Shown here: positions 46,480-57,546 of the stretch, piece after piece
Position numbering within the stretch: the first letter of the stretch is position 1
Layout: each line of letters starts with the position of its first letter
Assembly (NCBI GenBank): GCA_038093515.1
Contig: JBBPSI010000001.1
Location: 372,001 to 436,000 of the forward strand
Direction: 5' to 3'
Source: Butyriboletus loyo
Lineage: Eukaryota; Basidiomycota; Agaricomycetes; Boletales; Boletaceae
DNA: 64,000 nt
Notes under the pieces: model-generated
Databases searched by the model: none
The model's input: the letters and a program-made list of their open reading frames with translations, nothing else
Told to the model about the DNA's origin: nothing
Program-made: the position numbers and the translations under genes

Positions 46480-49223
46480 TCAATACTTCCTAGTGGCGAG
46501 CGCACGAATGTCAAACAGATAGGATCGGTCCGGCTCGCCAAAAGGATCGGTTTGTCTTGATACTGACGAACGCCAACCCCGCATCTCGGAACGATGACGC
46601 TCCTCAGCAGCACGGCAAACTTCGACGAAATCATCGGCGACATCATAAACGATGGACGCGCGTGACCCTCGGTCACTCTCAGAGTCGGAAGTCGTCCGAG
46701 TGCGACTGCGTGCAGGACTGGGGGCGGTAATGACGATGGCAGAGGCGCAGGATACGCTCGTTTCCGAGGGCGTGTTGCTAGTACAGCCCTGCTGCTGACT
46801 GGCACGGATGGTACCAGCCTTAACTTCCCATCCGTCGTCTTCCTCGTCATCGGCGAGGTCCGCAAAGACATCCGGCTCCTCTTCATCGGGGGGCAGTGTA
46901 GAGATCCAACACATCCGTGTTGGATCAAAGATCATGTTGCCTACTTTGCGTGCCCCAGAGGCAAAGGAGCCAACAGGAGATCCAATGGAAGATCCGGTAA
47001 GATGCGTGATGAGGGCGGGTCGAGAGGATGTCCCGACGACTGCATCGAAATCTCGTAGCATCTGATCATTGCCCTCCCAACGGAGAGTGGAAGGATTCCA
47101 TTTCATGTCACCAACAACTTGAAAAAAACAAAGTCTGAGTTCGCATCGGGTTAGACAACGGTACAAACGTACCCTTTGGCCCGCTATGTCCCCCTAGGTG
47201 ACGTATGAGTGTAGGTTTCCTCCGTGTGAGACCGAGCACAGGGGAAGATGCATCCTTTTTCTTCCTTCCAGGTAACTCCACAGCCTTGGGAAATTCAATG
47301 CGCCCAGTGTGTCGTAGTGTATTTGTGGAAGGTGCAAGCGCACCCGGAGAATCTATCGAGGGTGTGGGATGAGAACCCGAATGTAAGGGTACAGTAGCGC
47401 ATGTACTAACCGAGAGCTGGACTTGATTCATCTGTCCGTCCCTTTTTGCGCAGCGTCCCTTTATCCTTGTCCTTGTTCAAGGACGTCGTGACACCTCCTC
47501 GGCTCGTGGCCTTGGGCTGAACTCTGAATTTCACTTCTTTTTCCCTGTCAGTTAGAAGGTCCTCGAAACCATCCAGTTCGGTGCCATCCCCATACGTCCT
47601 TTGGCGTTTGGGACGGCGCAAAAGTTTAGGAGCTGATGATGATGGTATTGGTGGCGTTTGATTACGGGATGTGCGACTACGCAGAGAGGTAGTAGATGGG
47701 GGGCGTGGGGGAACGGGCGAAGTGGCACGATGTGGAGGTTGGGGTTGTGCCATAGCGAGAGCGTTGGCGGGGGAAGGAGCAGAGAACACGGAGGATAGGG
47801 CAGGCCTTGACTTCATTCGCATGGAGGTAGGCATTGTTAGACGTAATGCAGCGGGATTCGACGAGGGGGTTGACGGGCGTGTGGGTGGTACGATAAATTC
47901 GAGCGCGTGAATACGGCTTGTTGAGCTTGTGTGTGATTTGGCACGCGAAGCAGCTGTCGGCGCTTCGTATCGTGCTAACTTGGCGGATGGCCCCGTGGTA
48001 GGAGTTGTCCCAGAGCCTGACACTTGGGAGCTGCTTGCTTCCATGAGCGAAGACAGTGACGCCTTGCGAGTGAGTCCTTTGCGTTGAGTGGACGGCGGAG
48101 TTGGTGGCTTGAGTCCTGAATGGGACTTTTGCCCCCGGAGACTGCCAGGTTTAGGAAACAAAAAGGTGTTTGTGGGGGTAGGAGGGGCGGCTGAAAGAGC
48201 TTCCTTATATGTCTGAGCACGTGTAGGAGGTCGAGGAGGGGGCGATGATGAAAGCTTGATGCGTTGGAGTTGACGAGCGGACGATATGGGCGGATTGATG
48301 GGAGATTTGGCGCGGTCTGCCCTCAGACGGGAGGGCGGGCGCGTGTGGATAAGAGCTCGAGCGGGCGCACTTTTACTGCGTATTGCAAACCGGTGAGCCT
48401 GCTTTGCGCTGATAAGCCGACTGGGGCTGAAGTCGTCATCGTCTTTGATGACAAGGCCCATCTCGAAGTCATCCTCGGGATCAGGGCTAGCGATTTTTGC
48501 TTGCTGATCTGAGATTGGGGCCTTTTTCTTGGACTCGAGAATCTTTTTAAGGTGCCTGCCACTGTGGCCGGACTCGAAGAGACCGGAGGGAATGACAAGG
48601 CCGTCGAGTTCACTTTCGTCCTCGTCGCATTCACTCTCCTCTGTGTCTGGGAGAGATAGGGATGAGACAGAATGAGAGGATGAACCATCGGCGAAGCCGA
48701 GTGTGGAATAAGCGTCTGAGGACTGGGAAGAGGAAGTATGGTCACGGTCACCCCATTCGAGGGAATTCTTGGAGGATCGATGGCTAAGTGGTAGAGGAGC
48801 GAGCGAGAGCTGTGTTAAATCGGAGGGAAGTGCAAATGCGGACTCGAAATCTTCGTCGATGGGTGCGGGAGGGGGCTTGGCAACGGCTTTGAGGGTCGAA
48901 GCAAGTTCGGCGACTTTGATGGTAGAGACACCCTCGTCGTCGTCTTCATCCTCCTCTTCCTGACAAGTGAGTGGCGGACGGATGGTGATCATGGTGCCCG
49001 AGCTGAACCTGGCAAACTCGTTGCGGGCGGCTGAGCCAGGGACGGCTTTGGCGTTTGCACCAACGGTCGTGCGGAAGTCCATCTCGATATCCCAGTCAAG
49101 TTCGTCGTCATCCTCCTTGTCAGATTCGACGTCAAGGGTGCGAATGTGGTCTCCGTCGGGCAAATCAAAGTCAGCGTCTGGCCATTCCTCGCGGGGAGCT
49201 GCTGGAGCGGGAATGGTGGTCAT
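46480..49223 (-). CDS. Byr4/Bfa1-like septation GAP component
   Basis: Scaffold half of the two-component GAP (Byr4-Cdc16 in fission yeast, Bfa1-Bub2 in budding yeast) that restrains the Spg1/Tem1 GTPase at the spindle pole body. The start MTTIPAPAAPREEWPDADFD leads into LPDGDHIRTLDVESDKEDDD and ELDWDIEMDF, the conserved N-terminus. A long Ser/Pro/acidic middle follows. The C-terminal conserved blocks are RPKRQRTYGDGTELDGFEDL, RKPTLIRHLGG, VVGDMKWNPSTLRWEGND and GNMIFDPTRMCWISTLPPDE, then HRSEMRGW. Three exons encode about 880 residues. The ordered conserved blocks make the call strong; much of the rest is probably disordered. Confidence 0.87.
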
Positions 49224-49434
49224 TACGAGTGTGAGATACAAGTAGAGATGGCCCCTCGCGGGGGCAAGTCAGAGAACGAACGAGGGGGGAAGGGTCTACA
49301 CGATATATCGTGGGGGATATGGCAGGGATTCTGTTTGTTTGTCTGTCGGGGTCGAATAAACAATGAAAAGTCGACCACCTCTTACACAAACAACACACAA
49401 CAATCCCGGTGTACAAGCGGTCCACAAACAAACC

Positions 49435-52400
49435 TCAGCGTTCGTCCTCGTCCCCGTCCTCGTCCTCGCTCTCCTCCCGCGCTCCTTCCGCGTCCCATCC
49501 GTATTCCTCCAGCCCTCTCCGCACACGCAGTCCCCTTTCAGCCATAATATCCACGAACCCCCTCAGCTCCCGCACCGTGAATGCATCCCGCAGCGGTCCG
49601 AATGCCAGTAGATAGAGCCCTGATTGTATTAGCCTCACGTCACGAATGCCAGACCATTGTCCACACCTTTCGCGAGAGGGCACTCCCCGACCGCCCTGTA
49701 GATTAGACTCTTGGCTCGCTGCATCTGTCCCGTCCGGATCTCAAACTCGACTAACATTCGCCACAGGATCGCACTGTTCCTCGTCCTTGCCTGTCTGTCA
49801 GCAACCAAAGTCCGCTTAACCCGCACCGTACTCACCTGTCACTTTCCACTCCGGCTACCAATCCACTCCTCGTCCGCTCCACTTCAACCTCCCAACGCCC
49901 CCTCTCCCACCCCGCAACCCACACTTCTGCGACCCTCCTCGAAACGCCTTTCTCTTTCGCCATTCCTTCGCCTAGCTGACTCCTCACACGTCCCCACACC
50001 CCATACCCCTTCTCCGCCTCCAAAAACATCCCGAGCACAATTGTGTTGCTGGGATACATCCCAATGGCGACCTGCAGTCGATCTCGGAGTATTGTTGGTG
50101 GCGTAGGCGTGCGCAGGATAATCGTGTGATTATACAACATCACCAGCGATGCCACCATCAAGCTCTCCCGCTGAGCCTCCCCAGCTCCGGTGGGCCGCGA
50201 ATCAAAGATAGTCAGCATGGCAGGTAGTGACGAACCCGTCAGCAAATCCATTAGCGCTCGTAGCTTTGTCCATGCTTCGCGGTCCTTCCACAGTCCATGT
50301 GCAGCATTCATGATGTCTTCCAGATTACGCTTTGCCCGAAGAACCATCATGCCCCCTGCGCCATCAACGTTTCCCGAGCGCATGACCACCCGAAGCGTGA
50401 CTTCTTGATTGCCGTTTGACCATTCCAGTTCAGCCCAATCCCACCACATTTGCCCAACAAATACTTGGGTAGGCGAATGCCGCGTCGAAATAAGAACAGT
50501 CTGATAAACTTTCCGTGCATCTTCAATCCGTCCACGCATACGTTCAAGTCGAGCATGAGCTGCCCAATGCGAAAGCGAGTCGGGAGCAAGCGACAAAAGC
50601 GTTCGCGAAAGCTTCAAAGCACTATAAACCTCGGTCAGTATGTTTAATGGTCAGAGAAATCCGAACAAATCAGGCCCAACCTCTTTACGTTCACCGATGC
50701 CTCGAATGCCAAAGCATACACATCCCATTGGTAATCTTCTGCACCACACCGGAGCTGGCTGAAGATGGCCCTCACGAACTCTTCCTGTACGCCCTGCATA
50801 TCTTTCGCCGTCCACATCCTCCAATAGTCTTTCCCCACCCAATCCAGTGGGCCAAACACCTCCGAGCTCCAGTCCTTGACAGGCCCAAATGCCGATCCGT
50901 ATTCCCGCTCTCTCCCAATTACCACACCGACATGAGAGTCAGCAAGTAACTGTCGTGTTCTACCTGGCTGCGGGAATATGGAAGAAAGGCGAGATAGAGT
51001 TGCGAGATGTGTATACGACCACCGATCGTCCCATGTTCCATTCGCGAGGGTGTTGGCAAAACCAGGAATGTGAAGCCCCATGATGGAGAGCCATACAAAG
51101 CGAAACGCATCTTTAGCTCTTCGAGTTGTCAACGGAAGCAAAAGTGCCTTGATATCCGACAATAATACAGTCGCGTAAGGGTCAGAGACACCCCACTCGT
51201 AGCGAGCGGGGATGTGTGAGACAACGTCTGCGCGTGTCTCGTCGTTATACCATCCAACAAATGGATCTGCTGGTGTAGAATCAATATCAATAGGTGTCGG
51301 CGGACTTGGAGGAGGGGTAGCCTTTGGCTTTCCACCGGAGACCCATGCGGACCAGCCTTTGGCATTCGGCTCTCCAACGCGCGGTACTTCTGATTCCCAG
51401 AACTCTTCCAACGAGTCTAGTTGCATGTCAACAGGCAGGCCATATAACGATTGGGGTACCTCAAATGTACTGTTCATGCAGTTAACAATGAGTTCTTTCT
51501 AAAGAGTGTCTAGGGGCCTACAGTTCCGCTTGCGCTTGGAAGAGCGCTGTGGCACGTTCATAAAAACCTGGGCAAAGAGTGAAGTCAGAACACAATCGCA
51601 AGCTCAACTCCCCAAGTTCGCACCTGCCTCCTGGAACGCAACGGCGACTCGCCACACGATACGTAATCTATCAAGCTCGCTGTCCTCAGAAATATCTAAA
51701 GCCTTCAGTGCACGCGTTGCATCCCACACGACTTGGTCGATGCCTCCGACAGAAGTGCGAATGCGCCACTCGAGCCAATCCATCCAGATATCAATACCAC
51801 CCAACTTGAGAGCATCCTCCCATTCGGCCATGAATTTGGTTGGATGCCATAACTCTTCGCCCGCACGAAGGTATTTCAACAAGAGAGTGGGTGAGTGAAG
51901 ATTGGAAGGATGGGCTACTCTGGCACGAGAAAGGATCGAAAGAGTGATTTCGGATCGAGCTTTGTTGGCATTCTTAGAAGCCAGTGGGACGACTAAGAGG
52001 GACTGTGCAACCAAAGACAGCCATGTCTGTACGGAGGATGGATCAGGAATGAGTCTTTCCTCGAGGGCTTTGATGGCTAGCTGGTGAGATGTGAGAGTGG
52101 GCGCCTGGTCGTCGTCTGAACTCTCTCCTTCTGCCTCAGATGCCGAGAGTTCCGAATCGGAACTCGCTTCGCCCCTAGAAATCGGTCGGAAGACTCGGTC
52201 AATATTTTGATTAGTGCGAGATGTGAGACGCAAGAATCCGTTCACTTCTTTGTACTTGTACTTGTCAGTGGAAGTAATCAAGCGCCGGGAAGGTGCGGCG
52301 AGAAGGGAGCTTGAGCTGGAATGAGTGAGAGAAGGTTGCTGCGGAGGATCCTCAGCAAAGGGTTTGGGGCTGAGACGAAGCTCTGTACCTTGCGTTGGCC

Positions 52401-52959
52401 AATAGTGACTTGGATTCCTTCTCCGACTCTATGGGAGACCGTCCACGCTTTGTCAAGACCAAGGATATACTTGCCGTCTTGTGCATCATGAGTTGTTTGA
52501 ACGCAGGATAGTTGACTACTCACAGGCTACAGGGCGATACTTTGGCACGTCACCGGTGTGTAGGCAACCATAGGTTAGGTTGAGAGAGTCACCCTTACGA
52601 TCTGAGTAAAAGAGGGGGCGTGGAACCCATCGGTCATGTTCCTGACCCTGCTGCTCGAGACGGAGCCTGTCCTCGCTTGCCTTGAATCGCTCGTCATCCA
52701 ACAGTGTGTCGACAGCGCGTGGCTCGTTGCTGCGCCAGTTGTCGGACGGGGAGAAGTGCTTTTCTCGCTTTGAAGGGAGCCTGTCCTTTTCCTTGTGGGT
52801 TCGGTTTTCGGGTCTGTTTCTTCTGCTAAGGTCGATCGGGCGGTGATGGTTGTGAGCGGCCTCGTTTCGCGCGGGGGAAGGAGGTTTATTGCTCGGGCCA
52901 GGATCAATGTCAGGGAAGGAGGAGAATGAAGGGGGAAGGGAAAACGAGGAGGCGGACAT
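49435..52959 (-). CDS. NRDE2 family nuclear RNA regulator
   Basis: Homologue of nuclear-RNAi-defective-2 (fission yeast Nrl1), which associates with Mtr4/MTREC and the spliceosome and influences RNA decay, cryptic splicing and heterochromatin. Start MSASSFSLPPSFSSFPDIDP is followed by a basic, Ser/Asp-rich region and FYSDRKGDSLNLTYGCLHTG with DVPKYRP, the conserved pre-domain. Next come KYKEVNGFLRLTSRTNQNID and many HAT-like helical repeats: VQTWLSLVAQSLLV, LLLKYLRAGEELWHPTKF, DIWMDWLEWRIRTSVGGI, DAFRFVWLSIMGLHIPGFAN, DSLSHWAAHARLERMRGRIE, and LWRMLVEFEIRTGQ near the C-terminus, which ends in a Glu/Asp-rich run. Several introns; about 1,100 residues. It starts 52 bp from the divergent NIP7 gene. 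Confidence 0.9.
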
Positions 52960-53011
52960 GTATGGTGGAGATGGTTGTAACTCTTGCGGGTGGCAGTGAC
53001 AAGCTCGCGAC
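52960..53011. promoter_or_regulatory. Ultra-short bidirectional interval, NRDE2 / NIP7
   Basis: Only 52 bp between the two divergent start codons. Promoter elements must overlap coding or leader sequence of the opposite gene. Confidence 0.5.
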
Positions 53012-53816
53012 ATGCGTCCACTCACTCAAGACGAAAGCAAAGTCGTCTTTACAAAACTCGCAAACTACATCGTACGTCCACCCCTTCCACATCCAATCCC
53101 ACCCCAACAGCTTCACCCACAGGGAAAGAACCTGATCCACCTCATCGACCGCAAGGACGAGCCCTATTGCTTCAGGCTGCACAAGGACAAGGTCTACTAT
53201 GTCTCCGAATCGTCCATGCGTCTAAGCATCTCCATCGCACGACCAAGCCTCGTCAGTCTTGGCACTTGCTTCGGAAAATTCAGCAAAACCGGAAAATTCA
53301 AGCTCCACATCACTGCTCTCGACCACATCGCCCAATATGCGAAATACAAGGTATACTGCCATTCATCCCGCACCCACATCTCACATCTCTCCCAAGGTTT
53401 GGATCAAGCCCAATGGCGAAATGCCCTTCCTGTATGGAAACCACGTCCTCAAGGCACACCTAGGTCGAATCACAGAAGATACTCCCGAGCATCAAGGTGT
53501 GGTCGTATTCAGCATGAATGACATTCCGCTAGTACGTTTATTTTGCTTTCTTTTTTCCTGCGACCATACAGATCGATGCCGTTTTCAGGGATTTGGCGTA
53601 ACTGCCCGGTCAACGATCGACACACGTAAATTAGACCCTACAGCCATCATTGTATTCCATCAAGCGTACGTCCTCGCCTGCTCAGTTGGTTTATCGTCCT
53701 TGCTCATACTCTTTTAACAACTAGGGATGTTGGGGAATATCTCCGAGACGAGGTTCATGCAACGTGCTTCTTTTATGTTCAAGTGCTGACCTATTTTTCA
53801 GGAAACGCTCTTCTGA
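53012..53816 (+). CDS. NIP7: 60S ribosome biogenesis factor NIP7
   Basis: Nucleolar protein needed for 27S pre-rRNA processing. Start [20 protein letters not shown] is followed after an intron by [20 protein letters not shown] and [18 protein letters not shown], then [20 protein letters not shown] and [18 protein letters not shown]. The PUA domain follows: [60 protein letters not shown] and [13 protein letters not shown]. The last exon is tiny and supplies ETLF and the stop (TGA 53814-53816), matching the NIP7 C-terminus. Unspliced read-through would add an unrelated tail, so the spliced end is preferred. Length about 180 residues, normal. Confidence 0.95.
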
Positions 53817-54115
53817 GGGCCTTTGTACGCGCTGGTCGTCAGCCATTTACTTGCTCGGGTAATGGGAGATTACATATGGACCCAATCACTTAGAAGATTC
53901 GCATTCCGACGGGGCTTTCAAGCTCGTTCTGCGCATTACACACCCATCGGGTTTTGGTTTTCGCTGTTCATCATACAGTCGCTGGGTCGATGAAAAGTAG
54001 TCTAGATGTTGCTCAAAGTAATGATATTTGATTACTCTTGTTGAAACACGCGGTGGTGGATGTACACGTGAACGCTAGACGTCTACTTGCTTGGTCAAGT
54101 ACTACTACTAGTGGC
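53817..54115. other. NIP7 3' flank / Sec39 promoter
   Basis: Same-strand gap. The Sec39 frame is open upstream of its first ATG to 54038 but begins with a non-ATG codon. A short upstream coding exon is not excluded. Confidence 0.35.
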
Positions 54116-57100
54116 ATGGACGAAGCGCAGCCCCACGTACGCTGGCAAAGCATTCAAGACCAGGATATCACCCCTGAAAACGTCCAGGATGTTCTCTCTG
54201 TCGTCGATGATGACCTTTGGGTTGTAGCAGCCTGTGTCGACAGGCTCGTAGACAACGTTGATGCACAGCGGTCACTTCTCGAGTTGGGAATCACTCGCAG
54301 TAACTCGTCTGTCCATAGAGCCCAAGCTGCACCTCGTATCCATACCAGCGACGCAGACTCCTTCGACGGAAACAATCAAGTACTCGCCACGTACTTCAAT
54401 GATGCTCCGGACGATGTCCAACTCTGCCGCATGCGTGCCGTTCTCCTCCACCGTTGCGACAGACTTTCGTCCTTCGTACAGATATGCAAAGACCTATCGA
54501 CAGAGGAGGGTGACTCTGACGATATTGACGAAGAATGGGAAGATGACCCGTGGGCTGAAGACGACGAGACATCACCTCCCCTACAACGACATAGGCCCGC
54601 CGACCCACCCATTCCATTGTCCAACTTTCTGGTTGAGGAGATGCTAGAGATAGCCTGCTCTCTCGCCTCCCAACAACAATTTAGCGCACTGCGCATACTC
54701 CTGCATTACCACTCTGCCATCCTTTGGCCCTTCCGCTTCGCCATACTTGACAGCATACCTAGCCATACACACCCATCCGAGTACCACGAAATACTTCCTG
54801 CTTATGATGTTAATCAGGATGCAGAGAAATTACCGTCCTTTAATAGTTGGAGAACAGAGCAGGACTGGGTCGAGACTTCCGAGGTTGATGCTGCGCTCAA
54901 GGCTTCACAAGTTGTCTCTCACGTGGAACTTGACTTGCAGCAGTCAAAAGGTGATGCTACAGCATGCACAAGGCCACTTGGACCAAAAGATCTTGCTGCT
55001 TGGTGCAAGCGCCGTGTAGATGTCATCATTGCATCCACTGGTATCCTGGATATAGCTCTCGCAACTGTTCAGCACGGAGCTTCTCATGGAATACCTGACC
55101 TCGACGAGCTAGGTGAAGAGCTCAGCCTTCTTTCCCGATTAGTCTATGATTCGCCTCAGCCTCACGAACCCCAGGATAGCCAAGACTGGACACTCGCCCG
55201 TTGGCGGAGTATGGAGCATGCAGAGATTGTGAGTGCCTACCTCGTCCATTCAGCTCCGGACACAGTCGCGAAGGACATCACTCGTCTCGTGATGCCCTAT
55301 CTATTCGTTCTGGAAGCACGGGCAGAGCGTGCTGGTAATCCCGACCCAGGTCTACCTACTCGCCTGCTTTACGACTATATTATTTCGGCCCCGTTGCCAA
55401 TCGTCGCCGCAATCTTCGAAGCGTCCAAGCCCACACTTCCTGTCGCACACCGCATCATTCGCAATGATGAAGACATCGCAAGACTAGCTCTTGCGTGTCT
55501 ATATGGCAGCGACAGCCGCACTGAGTGGTCTGTAATGAGCTCCATATTCGAGTGTCTTCCAGCTTGGGAAATCACATCAGGAACTGAGGATGAAGCAGAC
55601 GAAGCAGACGCGACGATAATGTCTCTCGGATCTTTCGTGGCACCGTCCACGACCCGGCCCCACTGTTCACCCTCTGACCTAATGCTCTTCTTCAAACCGC
55701 TCCCGCTTGTCTCCCTCTCGCGCGCACTGGATATATTAGACGTACATTTGGAGTCCGGAGAAATACTATCACGGTGGAATGTAGGGGCACCTTTAGGATG
55801 GTTCTTGCAAAGCGCACACGATGCAGTCGAGCAACGCGCATGGGCAAACAGAATGGCCAGACGCACAGGAAACTCGGGTGGGCTCAATGGAAGGGATGAG
55901 TGGGAATGGCTGTTGGAGGACATGCTCAAACTTTGTGGAAGCAGCGAGATTGGGCTCAAGAGCGCATTCGGACTTCTTTCGAGAGAGGAGGTTTCCTCCA
56001 TTTTTTTGGCTGGCTTGTTGAGCTCGGGTTGTGAGTATCTTTCATCTCCACGCTGCACGTATTCAACGATTTGGTAGCATTCGATATTGTAAGAGAGCTT
56101 CTCCAACAGAGGCATGGGAAGTTGTCACTACCTCCTCTCATCGTAGAAGATATTTGTCTCTCTGTCTCGCGTGAATTTTACGACAATGCAAGTTCAGGAA
56201 ATTACAAGACTGGCGACATGAAACTTGCCTATGACTGGTAAGGATCCGAATCTCCTCGCTGCCAAGTTGTTTACTCTTCCATCAGCCTTACTGTCCCACT
56301 TCCTTCGGAGCGTCTAAGCAAAGAGCTCGACTTTATCGAAGCCACTTCCCGGCTTTCCTCCTTCAACATATACTCACGTCCTGGTGTTCCGCTTTCTCCG
56401 ATCGAGATCCGCCTGACCAAGGATCGTCTTTCTCTCATTTCACGCGTCCTCTCGAGCACAGCGGACGCATACAAACACACAGAGGTTATTCTCGATCTCC
56501 TATACAAACTCGGCTTTAAAGGTGACGTGGTCGCAGAAGTGAGGATACTCGCCATGCTCTCAGACACCGCGCTCCAGGCCGAAGACTTTTCACGTGCCTA
56601 CGAGACCAGCGAACGAATGATTGAAATGGTCTCAAAGCTGAATGCGGAGGCGTCGAGCGGCAACGAGGACGAGGCCGTCCGGGAGGCGAGCGACGTTTGT
56701 TGGGTTGCTTGTTTCCAGCTTGGGCGACATCCCGAATTTGAGGATGTCGAGGCTAAGCTGTCACTTTTGGGCCGCGCACTGCAACTCTGTCCCGCCGACA
56801 GACTTCACGACGTTCTTACATCTTGGCGACGTTTAGAAAAGGAAGTAATCGAAGCTCGTCGTGAACAACTGGCTTGTAGGACAGTTACTCCACTCACCAA
56901 ACGCACCACACCCTTGTCACAGAAACCTGCTTCGTCTCTTCGAGATAGACTTGGTGAACTACACATGCCCACAACACCTCTCATAAATGCGGAAGATGCC
57001 GCTGCACTGGCTGGCAGAGCGTTCAATCGCATGGCGTCCAATTTTACATCAGCCGTCACTGGGCGTTCTGGTAGTTCTGGAGAGGATGCAAGCAGAGACA

Positions 57101-57204
57101 GAGACAGGGCTAGAGGCAGGTTTGATGGCGAGGAGGTTTCCACACAAGCAAGTCGCGTCCTACAGAAGGGAATCGGCTGGCTCCTTGGAGCGGACGAGGG
57201 CTAA
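54116..57204 (+). CDS. SEC39: Sec39 domain protein (Dsl1/NRZ tethering complex)
   Basis: ER-associated tethering factor homologous to yeast Sec39 and animal NBAS, required for retrograde COPI vesicle capture. Three exons give about 980 residues of alpha-solenoid: a large first exon to about 56030, a short middle exon and a last exon from about 56285. Visible Sec39 features are DDLWVVAACVDRLVDNVDAQ, ACSLASQQQFSALRILLHYH, HSAILWPFRFAILDSIPSHT, VETSEVDAALKASQ, LAAWCKRRVDVIIASTGILD, then after the first intron FDIVRELLQQRHGKLSLPPL. The last exon carries LSLISRVLSSTADAYKHTEV and ends in QKGIGWLLGADEG. There is an acidic insert (DDIDEEWEDDPWAEDDE) near residue 165. The start is the first ATG; the family N-terminus is variable. 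Confidence 0.85.
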
Positions 57205-57546
57205 AGCGCTAAACCCTGGTCGGGGTAAAGGACCGCGATCGTTACATATGCTCGTCGGCATACATGGCCTTGCGTATGAGTATATGCATTTAATATATAT
57301 ATGCACACTGGGCTGGAAGCCAGACAAACAAAACGAGGGGGTAATCTCCTGAATGAGTTACGAATAGGATAAATCCGATAAAAATAACAAAGGCTGTGGA
57401 GCTGGTCGGAATACACCCCTGTGGAACTAGATATAAGGATATAAGATGTGCTGTGACATGCAATCGCGATAACCAAGAAATGAAAGCCAACGCATTTATC
57501 CGCGATACAAAAATCGAAAAGGAATGAAATCAAAGCCGTGGATGTT
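57205..57546. other. Convergent 3' intergenic region
   Basis: Facing 3' ends of Sec39 and the uncharacterised coiled-coil gene. AT-rich, with a short TA run near 57292-57302. No gene seen. Confidence 0.4.

Noticed and set aside
37775..49223. WRAP73 and Byr4 as a spindle-pole gene cluster
   Set aside because: They are about 7 kb apart with unrelated genes between; proximity is likely chance.
53802..53900. Read-through tail of NIP7 beyond the last donor
   Set aside because: Splicing to a tiny last exon gives the family ending ETLF and stop, so the longer unspliced tail is not needed.
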